A stretch of 8,395 nt of DNA from Syntrophorhabdaceae bacterium (GCA_026416315.1 JAOAFK010000039.1:1-8395), one strand, 5' to 3'; positions 1-7,478 are shown, numbered from the stretch's first letter. Program-made: numbers and translations. Notes: generated by a model not told the origin, from the letters alone.

Positions 1-273
1 AATATTCCTCATATAAAAAAGAGGGGTATAGAATACTTTCAAAAACTTGGCTACAAGGTCTTTGCCTTTGTGGACAATGAGCCTGAAAATTTAAAGGCTG
101 TGGCTGAAATAGACAGGCGGGGAGAAATACTCCTTCTCCATGCAGATACGATCTTTAAATCATGCAAAAGCCACCTGAAAGGTAATTTTGTAAGTGGTAA
201 TGACTATGAGATAAACAAAATCATATCTTCAAAAGACTTATACCAAAAAGATGGTTTACCCAAGATTGCTTAA
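1..273 (+). CDS. 3' end of a protein gene, possibly HAD-like (partial)
   Basis: The reading frame is open from the first base of the window and stops with TAA at 271-273, so this is the last 90 codons of a longer gene. A GTG at position 70 could be taken as a start, but it has no ribosome binding site and the frame is uninterrupted upstream, so I read it as internal. The segment reads GIEYFQKLGYKVFAFVDNEP followed by ENLKAV, then a hydrophobic strand EILLLHADTIF. A beta strand ending in D-N-E-P-E-N-L resembles the last acidic motif (motif IV) region of haloacid dehalogenase-like phosphatases, but the catalytic N-terminal DxDx motif would lie outside the window. The tail after about residue 65 is polar. 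The HAD assignment is weak; that this is a real coding 3' end is more certain. It is separated by 77 AT-rich bases from the next + strand gene. Confidence 0.6.
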   Translation, partial: NIPHIKKRGIEYFQKLGYKVFAFVDNEPENLKAVAEIDRRGEILLLHADTIFKSCKSHLKGNFVSGNDYEINKIISSKDLYQKDGLPKIA

Positions 274-350
274 ATCCATAGGCCAAAAAAATAAAAAATT
301 AACCAAAAATTTATTTTTTCTTAATTTTCTTTTAACACACATGGTGAATA

Positions 351-674
351 ATGATACACATGAGATTGACACAGAGAATAAAAGTTAAAAAAGAAAAGAT
401 TGACAAAAAGGAAAGGATACATTGTCCTTCATGTGGATCTTTTGCTCTTTACCGTTATGGCATAATTTCAAATACACAGAGATACATTTGTTTAATATGT
501 GGAAGGCAGTTTATTGCTGGCCATGAGCGTAAATTCCCTAAAGATAGACCCATATGCAGTCTTTGTGGGAATATTATGTATGTCTATAAAAGAGAGAGCA
601 ATTTTACAAGATACAGATGTTCTAATTACCCTAACTGTAAAAATACATTAAAAAAAATGGAGGAACCCAAATGA
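351..674 (+). CDS. double zinc-ribbon protein (IS1 InsA-like ribbon plus topoisomerase-type zinc finger)
   Basis: This is a 107-residue soluble protein with a basic N-terminus (KVKKEKIDKKER) and two four-cysteine zinc ribbons. The first spans about residues 25-55: CPSCGS, then RYG, then QRYICLICGRQF. This is the pattern of zinc ribbons at the N-terminus of IS1 InsA and related transposase-derived DNA-binding proteins. The second, about residues 68-101, has CSLCG followed by RYRCSNYPNCKNT, which matches the C-terminal zinc finger of bacterial topoisomerase I (CxxC...CxxYPxC). Nothing catalytic is visible, so nucleic-acid binding is the likely role, perhaps as a regulator. No full transposase or inverted repeats accompany it. 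The start is 351 (ATG) or the in-frame ATG at 360; GGTGA at 343-347 is the only nearby purine-rich site and does not settle it. A stop codon lies in frame at 345. The gene overlaps the next one by four bases (ATGA, 671-674), so the two are co-translated. Confidence 0.8.
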   Translation: MIHMRLTQRIKVKKEKIDKKERIHCPSCGSFALYRYGIISNTQRYICLICGRQFIAGHERKFPKDRPICSLCGNIMYVYKRESNFTRYRCSNYPNCKNTLKKMEEPK

Positions 675-991
675 ACTATTATATACATGGTATTCCTGGG
701 AGATTAAGATTAAAGAGCCCGATCATTAAAAAAAATAAAGTGGTAGCAAAAGAAGTGGAAGAGATGTTTGAATCCATCAAGGGGATTAATGATGTAGATG
801 TTAATTTATTAACAGGTAGCCTTCTTATCAATTATAATCCAAAGATGCTGAAATATAATGATATTGTGGAACTACTTGAAAAAAAGGGATATTTTGACGC
901 ATCAAGGGCTATAACAAACGATGATTATATTAAAAAAACAGTCTCTAAGGTGAGTGAGATAGCAATCTCCATTATTACAACAATAGTTTAA
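671..991 (+). CDS. HMA_2-like small protein without CxxC
   Basis: This 106-residue protein has about 75 N-terminal residues following the ferredoxin-like HMA_2 pattern: YYIHGIPGRLRLKSP (beta 1), a charged helix, GINDVDVNLLTGSLLINYNP (beta 2-3), a second helix (YNDIVELLEKKGY) and a short final strand. It lacks the CxxC copper/zinc site of classical HMA chaperones, so metal binding through that site is not expected. The tail is polar and then hydrophobic (about 12 residues, SEIAISIITTIV), too short for a normal membrane helix. Homologues such as the minus-strand protein at 7479-7967 carry two membrane helices here. The start is well supported: GGAGG at 659-663 lies 7 bases before the ATG, and that ATG overlaps the stop of the zinc-ribbon gene. 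The same domain occurs twice more in the minus-strand operon, which suggests a functional link. The exact partner is unknown. Confidence 0.82.
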   Translation: MNYYIHGIPGRLRLKSPIIKKNKVVAKEVEEMFESIKGINDVDVNLLTGSLLINYNPKMLKYNDIVELLEKKGYFDASRAITNDDYIKKTVSKVSEIAISIITTIV

Positions 992-1003
992 AGTAGTTTA
1001 AAG
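984..1003 (+). repeat. tandem 10-bp duplication across a stop codon
   Basis: TAGTTTAAAG occurs twice in direct, exact tandem at 984-993 and 994-1003. The first copy contains the TAA stop (989-991) of the HMA_2-like gene. Flanking ATAGT (983-987) and ACTAT (1004-1008) could pair, but the stem is only 5 bp and AT-rich. It looks like a replication-slippage duplication. Confidence 0.6.
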
Positions 1004-1090
1004 ACTATTTGAAGGCTAAAAAAGGCTTTATAAAAAATACCTCGACCTTGTTATCTCGAACATCTCTCTAAAATTACCTACCTTTAAACC

Positions 1091-1119
1091 TTGCTATATT
1101 AATCAACAACAGTTATAAA
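1091..1119 (+). promoter_or_regulatory. predicted sigma70-type promoter for the DUF445 gene
   Basis: TTGCTA (1091-1096, 4 of 6 to the -35 consensus) and TATAAA (1114-1119, 5 of 6 to the -10 consensus) are separated by exactly 17 bases. Transcription would begin near 1126, leaving a leader of about 24 bases before the ATG at 1150. The position, in the middle of the 158-base gap between 991 and 1150, suits a promoter for the DUF445 gene. In AT-rich DNA such matches also arise by chance. Confidence 0.5.
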
Positions 1120-1149
1120 TAATTATCTGAAAAAATAATTAAAATCCGT

Positions 1150-2418
1150 ATGTGTTCATTAAGACTACAGATAAAAAAGACAGAGGAACTACAGCGAATC
1201 GCACTGAAGAGGATGAGAATTATTGCCACCTCCCTTCTTTGTTTTATGGCATGTCTTTATTTGTTTTCCAGTTATATGAAAACCCTTTACCCTTTTTTTG
1301 GTTTTCTAAAGGCCTTCTCAGAGGCTGCAATGGTGGGTGCCCTTGCTGACTGGTTTGCAGTGGTAGCCTTATTTAAAAGACCTTTGAATCTGCCCATCCC
1401 CCATACAGCCATAGTGAAAAGGCATAAAGATAGACTCGGTGAAAACCTTGCCCTTTTTATTAAGGAAAATTTCTTAGTAAGAGAGGTTCTTGAAATTCGA
1501 TTATCCAGTATAGACTTTTCTAAATTTATGGCTGAGATCCTACAAGATGAAAAAAACGTGAAAAAAATATGTGATAGGGCAGTTAATTTATTAGAGATGA
1601 TAATCAATAAATTAGATTATTCAGAAATCAAAAAATTTGTGAATAAAACTCTGCCCCTAACCATAAAAAAGATAGATTTTTATCCTTTTTTTGTAGAGTT
1701 TTTAGAGATACTTACTGAAAACAGATACCATGAAAAACTATTAAATGAACTGCTTCGTAATACATTGGAATTCATTTCTAAAAATAGAGAGAAAATCAGG
1801 GAGCATATGAGACAGGAAAATCCATGGTGGCTACCTGATTTTGTCGACGATGCAATACTATCCCACATAATCAATAGATTTGAAAATACCATTCTTCAGA
1901 TAATAGACAACAAAGACCATGAATTAATAAAATTAATTAACGGAGTCACAAAAAAATTTATAACAAACCTGAAAACCTCTGATAACTTTCAGTTGAAGAT
2001 AGAAGATATAAGAAGAAGGGTCATGGAAGATGAGAAAATAAATGAATATTTTGAAATTTTATTGAGAAATATAAGAGAGAAGATATCAGAGCTTATCAAA
2101 GAAGAAAAATCACATATCCGTCTCCAATTAGAGATATATGCAAAAGATATGGGTAATGCCCTTGAAAATAATTTAACCCTAAAAGAGCGTTTTAATAACT
2201 GGTTTAAAGATGCGACCCTGTCAATCCTTGAAACATATGCAGATGCCCTTTTAACGATTATCTCTGATACTATAAAGAGATGGGATGCAGACCTTACAAG
2301 CAGTAAGATAGAGCTTGCCATTGGCAAGGACCTTCAATGGATAAGAATAAATGGGACTCTGGTGGGAGGTTTAATAGGGCTCTTAATCTATATAGCCAAT
2401 ATTATTTTTCTTAAGTAA
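1150..2418 (+). CDS. DUF445 / YjiN-family membrane protein
   Basis: This 422-residue protein matches the DUF445 family (E. coli YjiN, about 426 residues) in length and layout. A basic N-terminus (residues 1-21) is followed by a membrane helix at about 22-43 (MRIIATSLLCFMACLYLFSS). Then comes the family hallmark: EAAMVGALADWFAVVALFKR (about 58-77), PLNLPIPHTAIVKRHKDRLG and ENLALFIKENFL. The middle (about 100-390) is a long, charged, helical region with coiled-coil character. A C-terminal membrane helix occupies about 398-420 (NGTLVGGLIGLLIYIANIIF). The predicted form is an inner-membrane protein anchored at both ends with a large helical domain between; its biochemical role is not established. 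ATG 1150 is the first start codon after an in-frame stop at 1120, but no strong ribosome binding site precedes it. It ends 24 bases from the stop of the convergent metK-like gene. I see no catalytic motif. Confidence 0.88.
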   Translation: MCSLRLQIKKTEELQRIALKRMRIIATSLLCFMACLYLFSSYMKTLYPFFGFLKAFSEAAMVGALADWFAVVALFKRPLNLPIPHTAIVKRHKDRLGENLALFIKENFLVREVLEIRLSSIDFSKFMAEILQDEKNVKKICDRAVNLLEMIINKLDYSEIKKFVNKTLPLTIKKIDFYPFFVEFLEILTENRYHEKLLNELLRNTLEFISKNREKIREHMRQENPWWLPDFVDDAILSHIINRFENTILQIIDNKDHELIKLINGVTKKFITNLKTSDNFQLKIEDIRRRVMEDEKINEYFEILLRNIREKISELIKEEKSHIRLQLEIYAKDMGNALENNLTLKERFNNWFKDATLSILETYADALLTIISDTIKRWDADLTSSKIELAIGKDLQWIRINGTLVGGLIGLLIYIANIIFLK

Positions 2419-2442
2419 AGACTGAAAGTTTTTTAAACCCCA

Positions 2443-3633
2443 TCACTGCTTCAACAGGGGGGCTATATCTGTTATCTCCCATGGTAATCCAATGTCCATT
2501 CTGCCTACATGGCCATAGGCGGAGAGTTTTTTATAGAAACCGCCTTTTATTATAGATGGGAGGAAACGGAGATTAAAACGTTTAATTATACCGGCAAGAC
2601 GAAAATCTATTTTTTGTTCCACCATTGATGCGATCTCATAATCAGGTATCTTGCCTGTCCCGAATGTTTCTACCTGGATGCTCACAGGACCTGGAAGACC
2701 AATGGAATAGGAAAGTTGTATTTCACATTCCTCAGCTAAACCTGCGGCAACTATATTTTTCGCTGCATATCTTGCTATATAAACCCCAACTCTATCAATA
2801 CGGGAAGGTCCCTTTCCACTCAAGGCAGCTGCGCCCTGTCTTGCATATTCGCCGTATGTATCTATGCCAATTTTCTTTCCTGTTAATCCTGAATGGACAG
2901 AAGGGCCACCTGTTATAAATGGTCCATCAGGATTAACAAAGATATGGGTTTTATTGTCAGGCTTTATGTCCTCATCTAAGAAGGTGGGCATTAACACAGC
3001 CTCATAAATATCATCATATAGTCTTTTAATACCTGGATTATCAGGATAAAGCTGGCTTGCTATAATTGTTATACTATGGATACGATAGGGCTTTCTTTCT
3101 CTATATTCAACGCCCACCTGTGTTTTTCCATCTGGTGCCAGGTAAGGAAGTATCTTTTGCAGTCTCACAGAAGTCAGTTTGCGTGAGAGTTTATGGGCAA
3201 GCCATATAGGCAGTGGCATAAGTGATGGGGTCTGATTGCATGCAAAACCAAAGACAGTTACCTGATTTTTAACAGGAACCTTTGATATCTCTTCATCTGA
3301 AAGATTACGCTCATCTATCTGAACATATTCTTGCATGGGCAATTCTTTTATATTCGTGATTACACTACATGTCTTTGCATTAAAGGTTGGTTGTGTGTAC
3401 CCAATCCTGTTTATGGTATCGCGGGCAATAGCTGAGAAATCCACAATGGCATGTGATGCAAAACGGACTGCAATAAAAACAATCGAGGTAGCCACAGCGC
3501 ATTCAGCTATGACCCTTGAAAATGGGTCTATTTGTAGGAAATGGTCAATAATTGAATCACTTATTTGGTCACAGAGCTTGTCAGGATGACCTTCTGTTGC
3601 TGATTCTGATGTAAATATAAAATCTTTTTTCAT
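2443..3633 (-). CDS. metK: divergent S-adenosylmethionine synthetase (MetK family)
   Basis: This 396-residue protein is full length for MetK, which makes S-adenosylmethionine from methionine and ATP in the cytoplasm. It aligns from FTSESATEGHPDK (residues 7-19, with the ATP-site H16 and D18) to the C-terminal SAYGHVGR. Retained by position are E44, D168/K170 (PDGKTQ), F239, SGK (K274) and D280. Several usually invariant positions differ (E. coli numbering from memory). The GAGDQGLMFGYA loop is replaced by VPVKNQVTVFGFA (119-131), so D118 becomes N123. E55 becomes R57, D238 becomes H247, R244 becomes K253 and K269 becomes R278. The second signature reads GAAALSGKGPSRIDR. The frame is intact and otherwise well conserved, so this looks like a specialised subfamily, not a decaying gene. 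It starts 4 bases after the ATPase stop, with AAAGGA about 9 bases before its ATG, as the last gene of the operon. Whether it is the cell's main enzyme cannot be told here. Confidence 0.88.
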   Translation of the reverse strand: MKKDFIFTSESATEGHPDKLCDQISDSIIDHFLQIDPFSRVIAECAVATSIVFIAVRFASHAIVDFSAIARDTINRIGYTQPTFNAKTCSVITNIKELPMQEYVQIDERNLSDEEISKVPVKNQVTVFGFACNQTPSLMPLPIWLAHKLSRKLTSVRLQKILPYLAPDGKTQVGVEYRERKPYRIHSITIIASQLYPDNPGIKRLYDDIYEAVLMPTFLDEDIKPDNKTHIFVNPDGPFITGGPSVHSGLTGKKIGIDTYGEYARQGAAALSGKGPSRIDRVGVYIARYAAKNIVAAGLAEECEIQLSYSIGLPGPVSIQVETFGTGKIPDYEIASMVEQKIDFRLAGIIKRFNLRFLPSIIKGGFYKKLSAYGHVGRMDIGLPWEITDIAPLLKQ

Positions 3634-3637
3634 TTTT

Positions 3638-6600
3638 TCAATCCTTTGTTATGTTTTTAGTTGCCTCGTTTATAAAAAATGGTAGAAAAGCACCCATCCC
3701 AACGGCAACGCCATCTAATATACCCATAGGTGTTATGCCCAAAAGACCTCTGACTCCAGGGATTAATGCAGCTAATCCCTGTATGGCAAAAGACCCAGCT
3801 AAAGCAGCATTCAAATAGTTATTGGTAGGTAGTTTTTCTTTACTGAATATGGAGTGGTTTTCTGAACGACAACTTATTGAATGGAGTAATTGGCCTATAG
3901 TAAGGCTCAGAAAACCAAGGGAATTTGTCTTTGCCCCTGCCCCATATCTTGACATACCATAGGCATAGACACCCATTGTGCCTGCTGAAATCATTGAAGA
4001 TTCAAAAAAGATCCTCTTGAAATCTGATTTTTTTATAATAGGTTCTTTTGGGTCCCTTGGAGGTCTGTTTAAAATATCAGGTTCAGGTTTTTCTAAAGCA
4101 AGGGCAAGTCCTGGAAAGATATCAGAAATAAGGTTTATCCACAGAAGTTGCATTGTACTTAGTGGCTCTCTTATACCTATTGATATCCCTGCAAACATGA
4201 CCATAATCTCGCTCATGTTAGTAGACAACAAATAGTGTATGGATTTTCTTATATTGTTATATATGGTGCGACCCTGACTTATAGCGATTATCATTGTTTG
4301 AAGATTATCATCTTCAAGTATGACATCAGCCACCTCCCTGGCCACATCTGTTCCTGTATGACCCATAGCAATACCAATCCCTGCTGCCTTTAAGGCAGGG
4401 CCATCATTTATACCATCTCCTGTCATAGCAACCACCTGTCCTGATGATTGGAGAGACTGGACAATAAGTAATTTATGGGCAGGGCTAACCCTTGAGAATA
4501 CATGAACCTTTTCAGATACTGCCTTTAAAAGTTCTTTGGGCATTTCATTCAAGGTGACAGAATCGAGTATCTGGAGCTCTTCTTTGTTGTTTAACTGTAA
4601 GTCCTTTGCTATAGCATATGCTGTTGGTGTCTGGTCTCCTGTTATCATAACAGTTTTGATGCCAGCCCTATGAAAATCTGAAATCAATTCCTTAACACCA
4701 GGTCTTATAGGGTCAGACATACCTAAAATGCCAAGCCATACTATATCATTAAAGGGTGTGCCATTATTATTTTCTGTTAAGTCAAAGACATGGTCTACAA
4801 GGGCATAGGCTACACCTAAAACCCTGAGGGCATCTCCAGCCATCTTTTCATTGGCAACCTCTATGGAAGACCTGTCCTCTTCTGTTAACGGGTATTTAAA
4901 ACCTTCCTTTATGAAATATGAACAGATTGCCAGCACCTCTTTTGGATTGCCTTTAATGGCCAGCAATTTTTTTGAATCCATAGTGGTATCATGCCAGGAA
5001 AACATGATATTCCGCTGCTCTGTTCTGTGAATAAACTTTATGAGAGGGAAGTTTTTCCTAAGATGTATAACATCAACCCCTGCACCAATAGCCATGTGGA
5101 TCAATGCATTTTCAGTTGGTGAGCCGTTTACAGTAAACGAGCCGTTCTGTTGGAATATCTCACTTTCGTTGCATAGGACAGATGTATGGATAAGCCTTAA
5201 AAGGCCTTCATCCATATAGGGATTGATATAGCCTTTTTTTGATAGAAACCTTCCGTCATTTACTATCAGGGTTTCATTGTTTATATGCAATCTGGTGACA
5301 GTCATTTTATTCATTGTAATAGTGCCTGTCTTGTCCAAGCATATAGTCTGGATTGAACCAAGGGTCTCCACTGCCTCAAGCCTACGGATGAGGACATTGT
5401 ATTTATTCATTCTTCTGATACCCAGGGCAAGGGTGGTTGTAGCCACAGCAGGTAATCCCTCAGGTACAGCAGCTACGGCAAGGGAAATAGATGATTTAAG
5501 CATCTGTAAAAAACCATAGCCCCTGAGCAGTCCTACAATAAAAACTGCACCACAGATTATACCGCTTATCAAAACGAGTTTGTTCCCTATCTGATTAAGC
5601 TGCCTCTCCATGGGAGTCTCAGGATTCTTTGTTTCACCCACAAGCATCTGGATGTGTCCAATTTCAGTATTACCCCCTGTTGCCACTACAACGGCTATGC
5701 CCTGCCCGCCTGTTACCAGTGTACCCATATAAACCATATTTGTTCTGTCTGCAATAGGGACACTCCATGATGAATCTGGGCTGTTATTATCCTCTGTTTT
5801 TCCGTTATATAAAAATTGTCTTTCTTTTGTATTGATATGCCCTTGTTTTTGAATAGTTATCGGTTCTATAGTCTTGGAGACAGGAAGGCTTTCACCAGTA
5901 AGGGCTGATTCATCAATGCTTAAGTGCTGGGCATCAATAAGGCGTGCATCAGCAGCCACATAAACACCTGGTCTTAAAACAAGGAGGTCGCCTAAAACCA
6001 CATCTTCTGCACTGATCTGTTTTATTTGCCCATCTCTTATCACAAGGGCATTGGGCCGTACAAGGCTTTTTAAAGAATGTATGGTCTTTTCAGCACTACT
6101 CTCGGTGAAATAGCCTATTGTAGCATTTATGGCCACAACACCCATAATAATTATCGCATCCGAGATACCCCCTGTAAAAAGCGAAATACATGAGGCAATA
6201 CCGAGGAGTGCAACAGGCAAAGATTTAAACTGGTCGATAAAAATACTAAATCTTGACCTTGGAACAGACTCAGGCAGGATGTTAGGACCGTATTTTTTTA
6301 ATCTTTTAGCACATCTGTCGGACGAAAGGCCTTTATCTGGGTCTGTCTTTGTTATTTCAAGAACCCTCGCAATATCCATATAATGCCAGTCATGTAGTGG
6401 CTGTTTTTCTGCATGGACAACGAGTTTTCTTACCTTTCCCCTTGGCTTTACGGTTTTTGATGTCTTTTCTGTCCTGACATTATCTTGTTTTGACTTGAAT
6501 GTTATATTGTTTTTTTCTCTATACTCTATGACAGAATTTTTTAGAGTTGATATTAAAAAATCAATGTTATTATGGGAATTATAGAGGATAAGCACATTAC

Positions 6601-6748
6601 CGGTGAGGATGCTGGCTGTAACCTTATAAATTCCATCTTTTGATAAAAGGACTGTCTCGATGTGAACCTTCAGAGATTCACATCGATAAAGACCTTCAAC
6701 CTTAAAACGTGCCCTCCCCTTAACTTTGATGTGTAGGGGTTTTACCAA
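3638..6748 (-). CDS. P-type cation-transporting ATPase with N-terminal HMA-like domain (P2/Ca2+-ATPase-like)
   Basis: This 1036-residue membrane pump has, in order: an HMA_2-like domain (about 1-75, KGRARFKV, no CxxC); a basic linker; a cation-ATPase N-terminal domain (about 118-175); M1-M2 (about 176-214); an actuator with TGES at 284-287; M4 with VPEGLP (E430); the phosphorylation site DKTGT with D472; a nucleotide domain with KGNP at 599-602 in place of the usual KGAP; TGDGIND at 776-782; and C-terminal helices M5-M10. Ion-site residues match SERCA by spacing: E430 (E309), N844 and E847 (N768, E771), N872, S875 and D876 (N796, T799, D800). The M8 glutamate (E908) appears to be missing. This favours Ca2+ or Mn2+ export with one full site; P1B heavy-metal pumps have CPC/SPC/APC in M4 instead of PEGLP. 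The start is TTG at 6748, since no ATG or GTG lies upstream before the preceding stop; GGAGA sits about 10 bases before it. It lies 6 bases after the repeat-protein gene and 4 before metK. Confidence 0.93.
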   Translation of the reverse strand: MVKPLHIKVKGRARFKVEGLYRCESLKVHIETVLLSKDGIYKVTASILTGNVLILYNSHNNIDFLISTLKNSVIEYREKNNITFKSKQDNVRTEKTSKTVKPRGKVRKLVVHAEKQPLHDWHYMDIARVLEITKTDPDKGLSSDRCAKRLKKYGPNILPESVPRSRFSIFIDQFKSLPVALLGIASCISLFTGGISDAIIIMGVVAINATIGYFTESSAEKTIHSLKSLVRPNALVIRDGQIKQISAEDVVLGDLLVLRPGVYVAADARLIDAQHLSIDESALTGESLPVSKTIEPITIQKQGHINTKERQFLYNGKTEDNNSPDSSWSVPIADRTNMVYMGTLVTGGQGIAVVVATGGNTEIGHIQMLVGETKNPETPMERQLNQIGNKLVLISGIICGAVFIVGLLRGYGFLQMLKSSISLAVAAVPEGLPAVATTTLALGIRRMNKYNVLIRRLEAVETLGSIQTICLDKTGTITMNKMTVTRLHINNETLIVNDGRFLSKKGYINPYMDEGLLRLIHTSVLCNESEIFQQNGSFTVNGSPTENALIHMAIGAGVDVIHLRKNFPLIKFIHRTEQRNIMFSWHDTTMDSKKLLAIKGNPKEVLAICSYFIKEGFKYPLTEEDRSSIEVANEKMAGDALRVLGVAYALVDHVFDLTENNNGTPFNDIVWLGILGMSDPIRPGVKELISDFHRAGIKTVMITGDQTPTAYAIAKDLQLNNKEELQILDSVTLNEMPKELLKAVSEKVHVFSRVSPAHKLLIVQSLQSSGQVVAMTGDGINDGPALKAAGIGIAMGHTGTDVAREVADVILEDDNLQTMIIAISQGRTIYNNIRKSIHYLLSTNMSEIMVMFAGISIGIREPLSTMQLLWINLISDIFPGLALALEKPEPDILNRPPRDPKEPIIKKSDFKRIFFESSMISAGTMGVYAYGMSRYGAGAKTNSLGFLSLTIGQLLHSISCRSENHSIFSKEKLPTNNYLNAALAGSFAIQGLAALIPGVRGLLGITPMGILDGVAVGMGAFLPFFINEATKNITKD

Positions 6749-6754
6749 AGACTA

Positions 6755-7456
6755 CTATTCTCCTTTTTTTGTCCTTCCTTTTTGCGTTTGCTCTTCTGTT
6801 TGTTCTACAGGGGATTGTTTAGGGGTGCTTTGCGTTTGTTTTGTTTCTGCTTTCTGTTGAGGCAATGCCGAGGCAGCCACCTCTTTTACACCCTCTACTA
6901 CACCAAGGAGCATCTCTTTTACTGCCTTTAGTGCTGTATTGCCTATTGTGCCTGCTGCCTCTATGGCACCACTTACAGCCACCTTAGCAGCATCCTCAGC
7001 ATTTCCGCCAATTTCTTTAACCGCCTCGATTACACCATCTACTGCCCTTCTGGCAACCATTGATACATCAGCACCCACCTCTGAGGCACCTTTAACAGCC
7101 CCTTTTACAGTCTGTCCTGCAACATTCATAATATCGCCACCCACATCTCCAACGCCCATAATAACACCCTTGACAACGCTCTTGGTGCTTAATATTAAAC
7201 CAGTGCCCACCTCTTCTGTGGCGCTTATGGCGCCTTTTATTACATCTTTTGTAAGAGAAATGGTCTCTGTTGCGATGGCGCCTGTTGTCCTTAATGTGGA
7301 AGAAACAGTATTTCTGACAGTTGTTACTATCTCAGCCTCTATCTCGTTCAAACCTTTCAGGCTACTTACAACACCTTCCTTTACTGTTGTGCCTGCCTTC
7401 CCAAGGGTCTCTTTAAGGTCAATGGTCTCTTTTGCCTCCATGGTGTCTGTATTCAT
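6755..7456 (-). CDS. 22-residue amphipathic-repeat protein (apolipoprotein/synuclein-like helix)
   Basis: This 233-residue protein has no signal peptide, no cysteine and no membrane helix. Residues 41-194 divide into seven consecutive units of exactly 22 residues (starting at 41, 63, 85, 107, 129, 151, 173), and an eighth, weaker unit covers 19-40. Unit position 13 is Gly in six units (75, 97, 119, 141, 163, 185) and position 22 is Gly in five (84, 106, 128, 150, 172). Each unit has the core VKGaieavkEVG, with Val/Ile/Ala on one face and Lys/Glu/Asp/Thr on the other. Periods of 11 or 22 are typical of lipid-binding amphipathic helices (apolipoprotein A-I, synucleins, some LEA proteins). The C-terminal 39 residues are rich in Gln, Thr, Lys and Pro and probably disordered. 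The start is firm: AGGAGG lies 5 bases before ATG 7456. Flanking genes are 22 and 6 bases away. A role coating or shaping a membrane around the pump is an inference; no specific family name is recognised. Confidence 0.85.
   Translation of the reverse strand: MNTDTMEAKETIDLKETLGKAGTTVKEGVVSSLKGLNEIEAEIVTTVRNTVSSTLRTTGAIATETISLTKDVIKGAISATEEVGTGLILSTKSVVKGVIMGVGDVGGDIMNVAGQTVKGAVKGASEVGADVSMVARRAVDGVIEAVKEIGGNAEDAAKVAVSGAIEAAGTIGNTALKAVKEMLLGVVEGVKEVAASALPQQKAETKQTQSTPKQSPVEQTEEQTQKGRTKKGE
6875..7336 (-). repeat. seven coding tandem repeats of 66 bases (22 codons)
   Basis: This is the DNA segment encoding residues 41-194 of the repeat protein. The units are diverged at base level but keep an exact 66-base period without insertions or deletions, with GGN glycine codons recurring at unit positions 13 and 22. 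A weaker eighth unit extends the array to 7402. The strict phase implies selection on helix geometry after duplication. Confidence 0.8.
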
Positions 7457-7478
7457 AACAACCTCCTGTAATTATTAT

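Noticed and set aside
295..328. AAAATTAA / TTAATTTT inverted repeat after the first gene
   Set aside because: The stem is purely AT with an 18-base loop in a homopolymer-rich stretch; it would not be a stable terminator and is expected by chance.
341..388. 15-codon ATG frame overlapping the zinc-ribbon gene start
   Set aside because: It has no ribosome binding site and no leader-peptide pattern, and it runs into the coding region of the real gene.
351..674. Insertion sequence based on the InsA-like zinc ribbon
   Set aside because: There is no catalytic transposase frame, no terminal inverted repeats and no target duplication nearby.
1152..1349. Short + strand frame overlapping the DUF445 gene start
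   Set aside because: It lies in another frame inside a recognised family protein and has no supporting motif.
2438..2460. CCCC...GGGG inverted repeat between the convergent genes as a terminator for the minus operon
   Set aside because: The stem is only 4 bp with a 15-base loop, overlaps the end of the metK-like gene, and is followed by TTT and then A-rich sequence, with no proper T-run.
3638..6748. P1B heavy-metal (Cu/Zn/Cd/Fe) ATPase, as the HMA-like domain would suggest
   Set aside because: M4 has PEGLP, not CPC/SPC/APC, the M5-M6 ligands follow the SERCA pattern, and the HMA-like domain has no CxxC.
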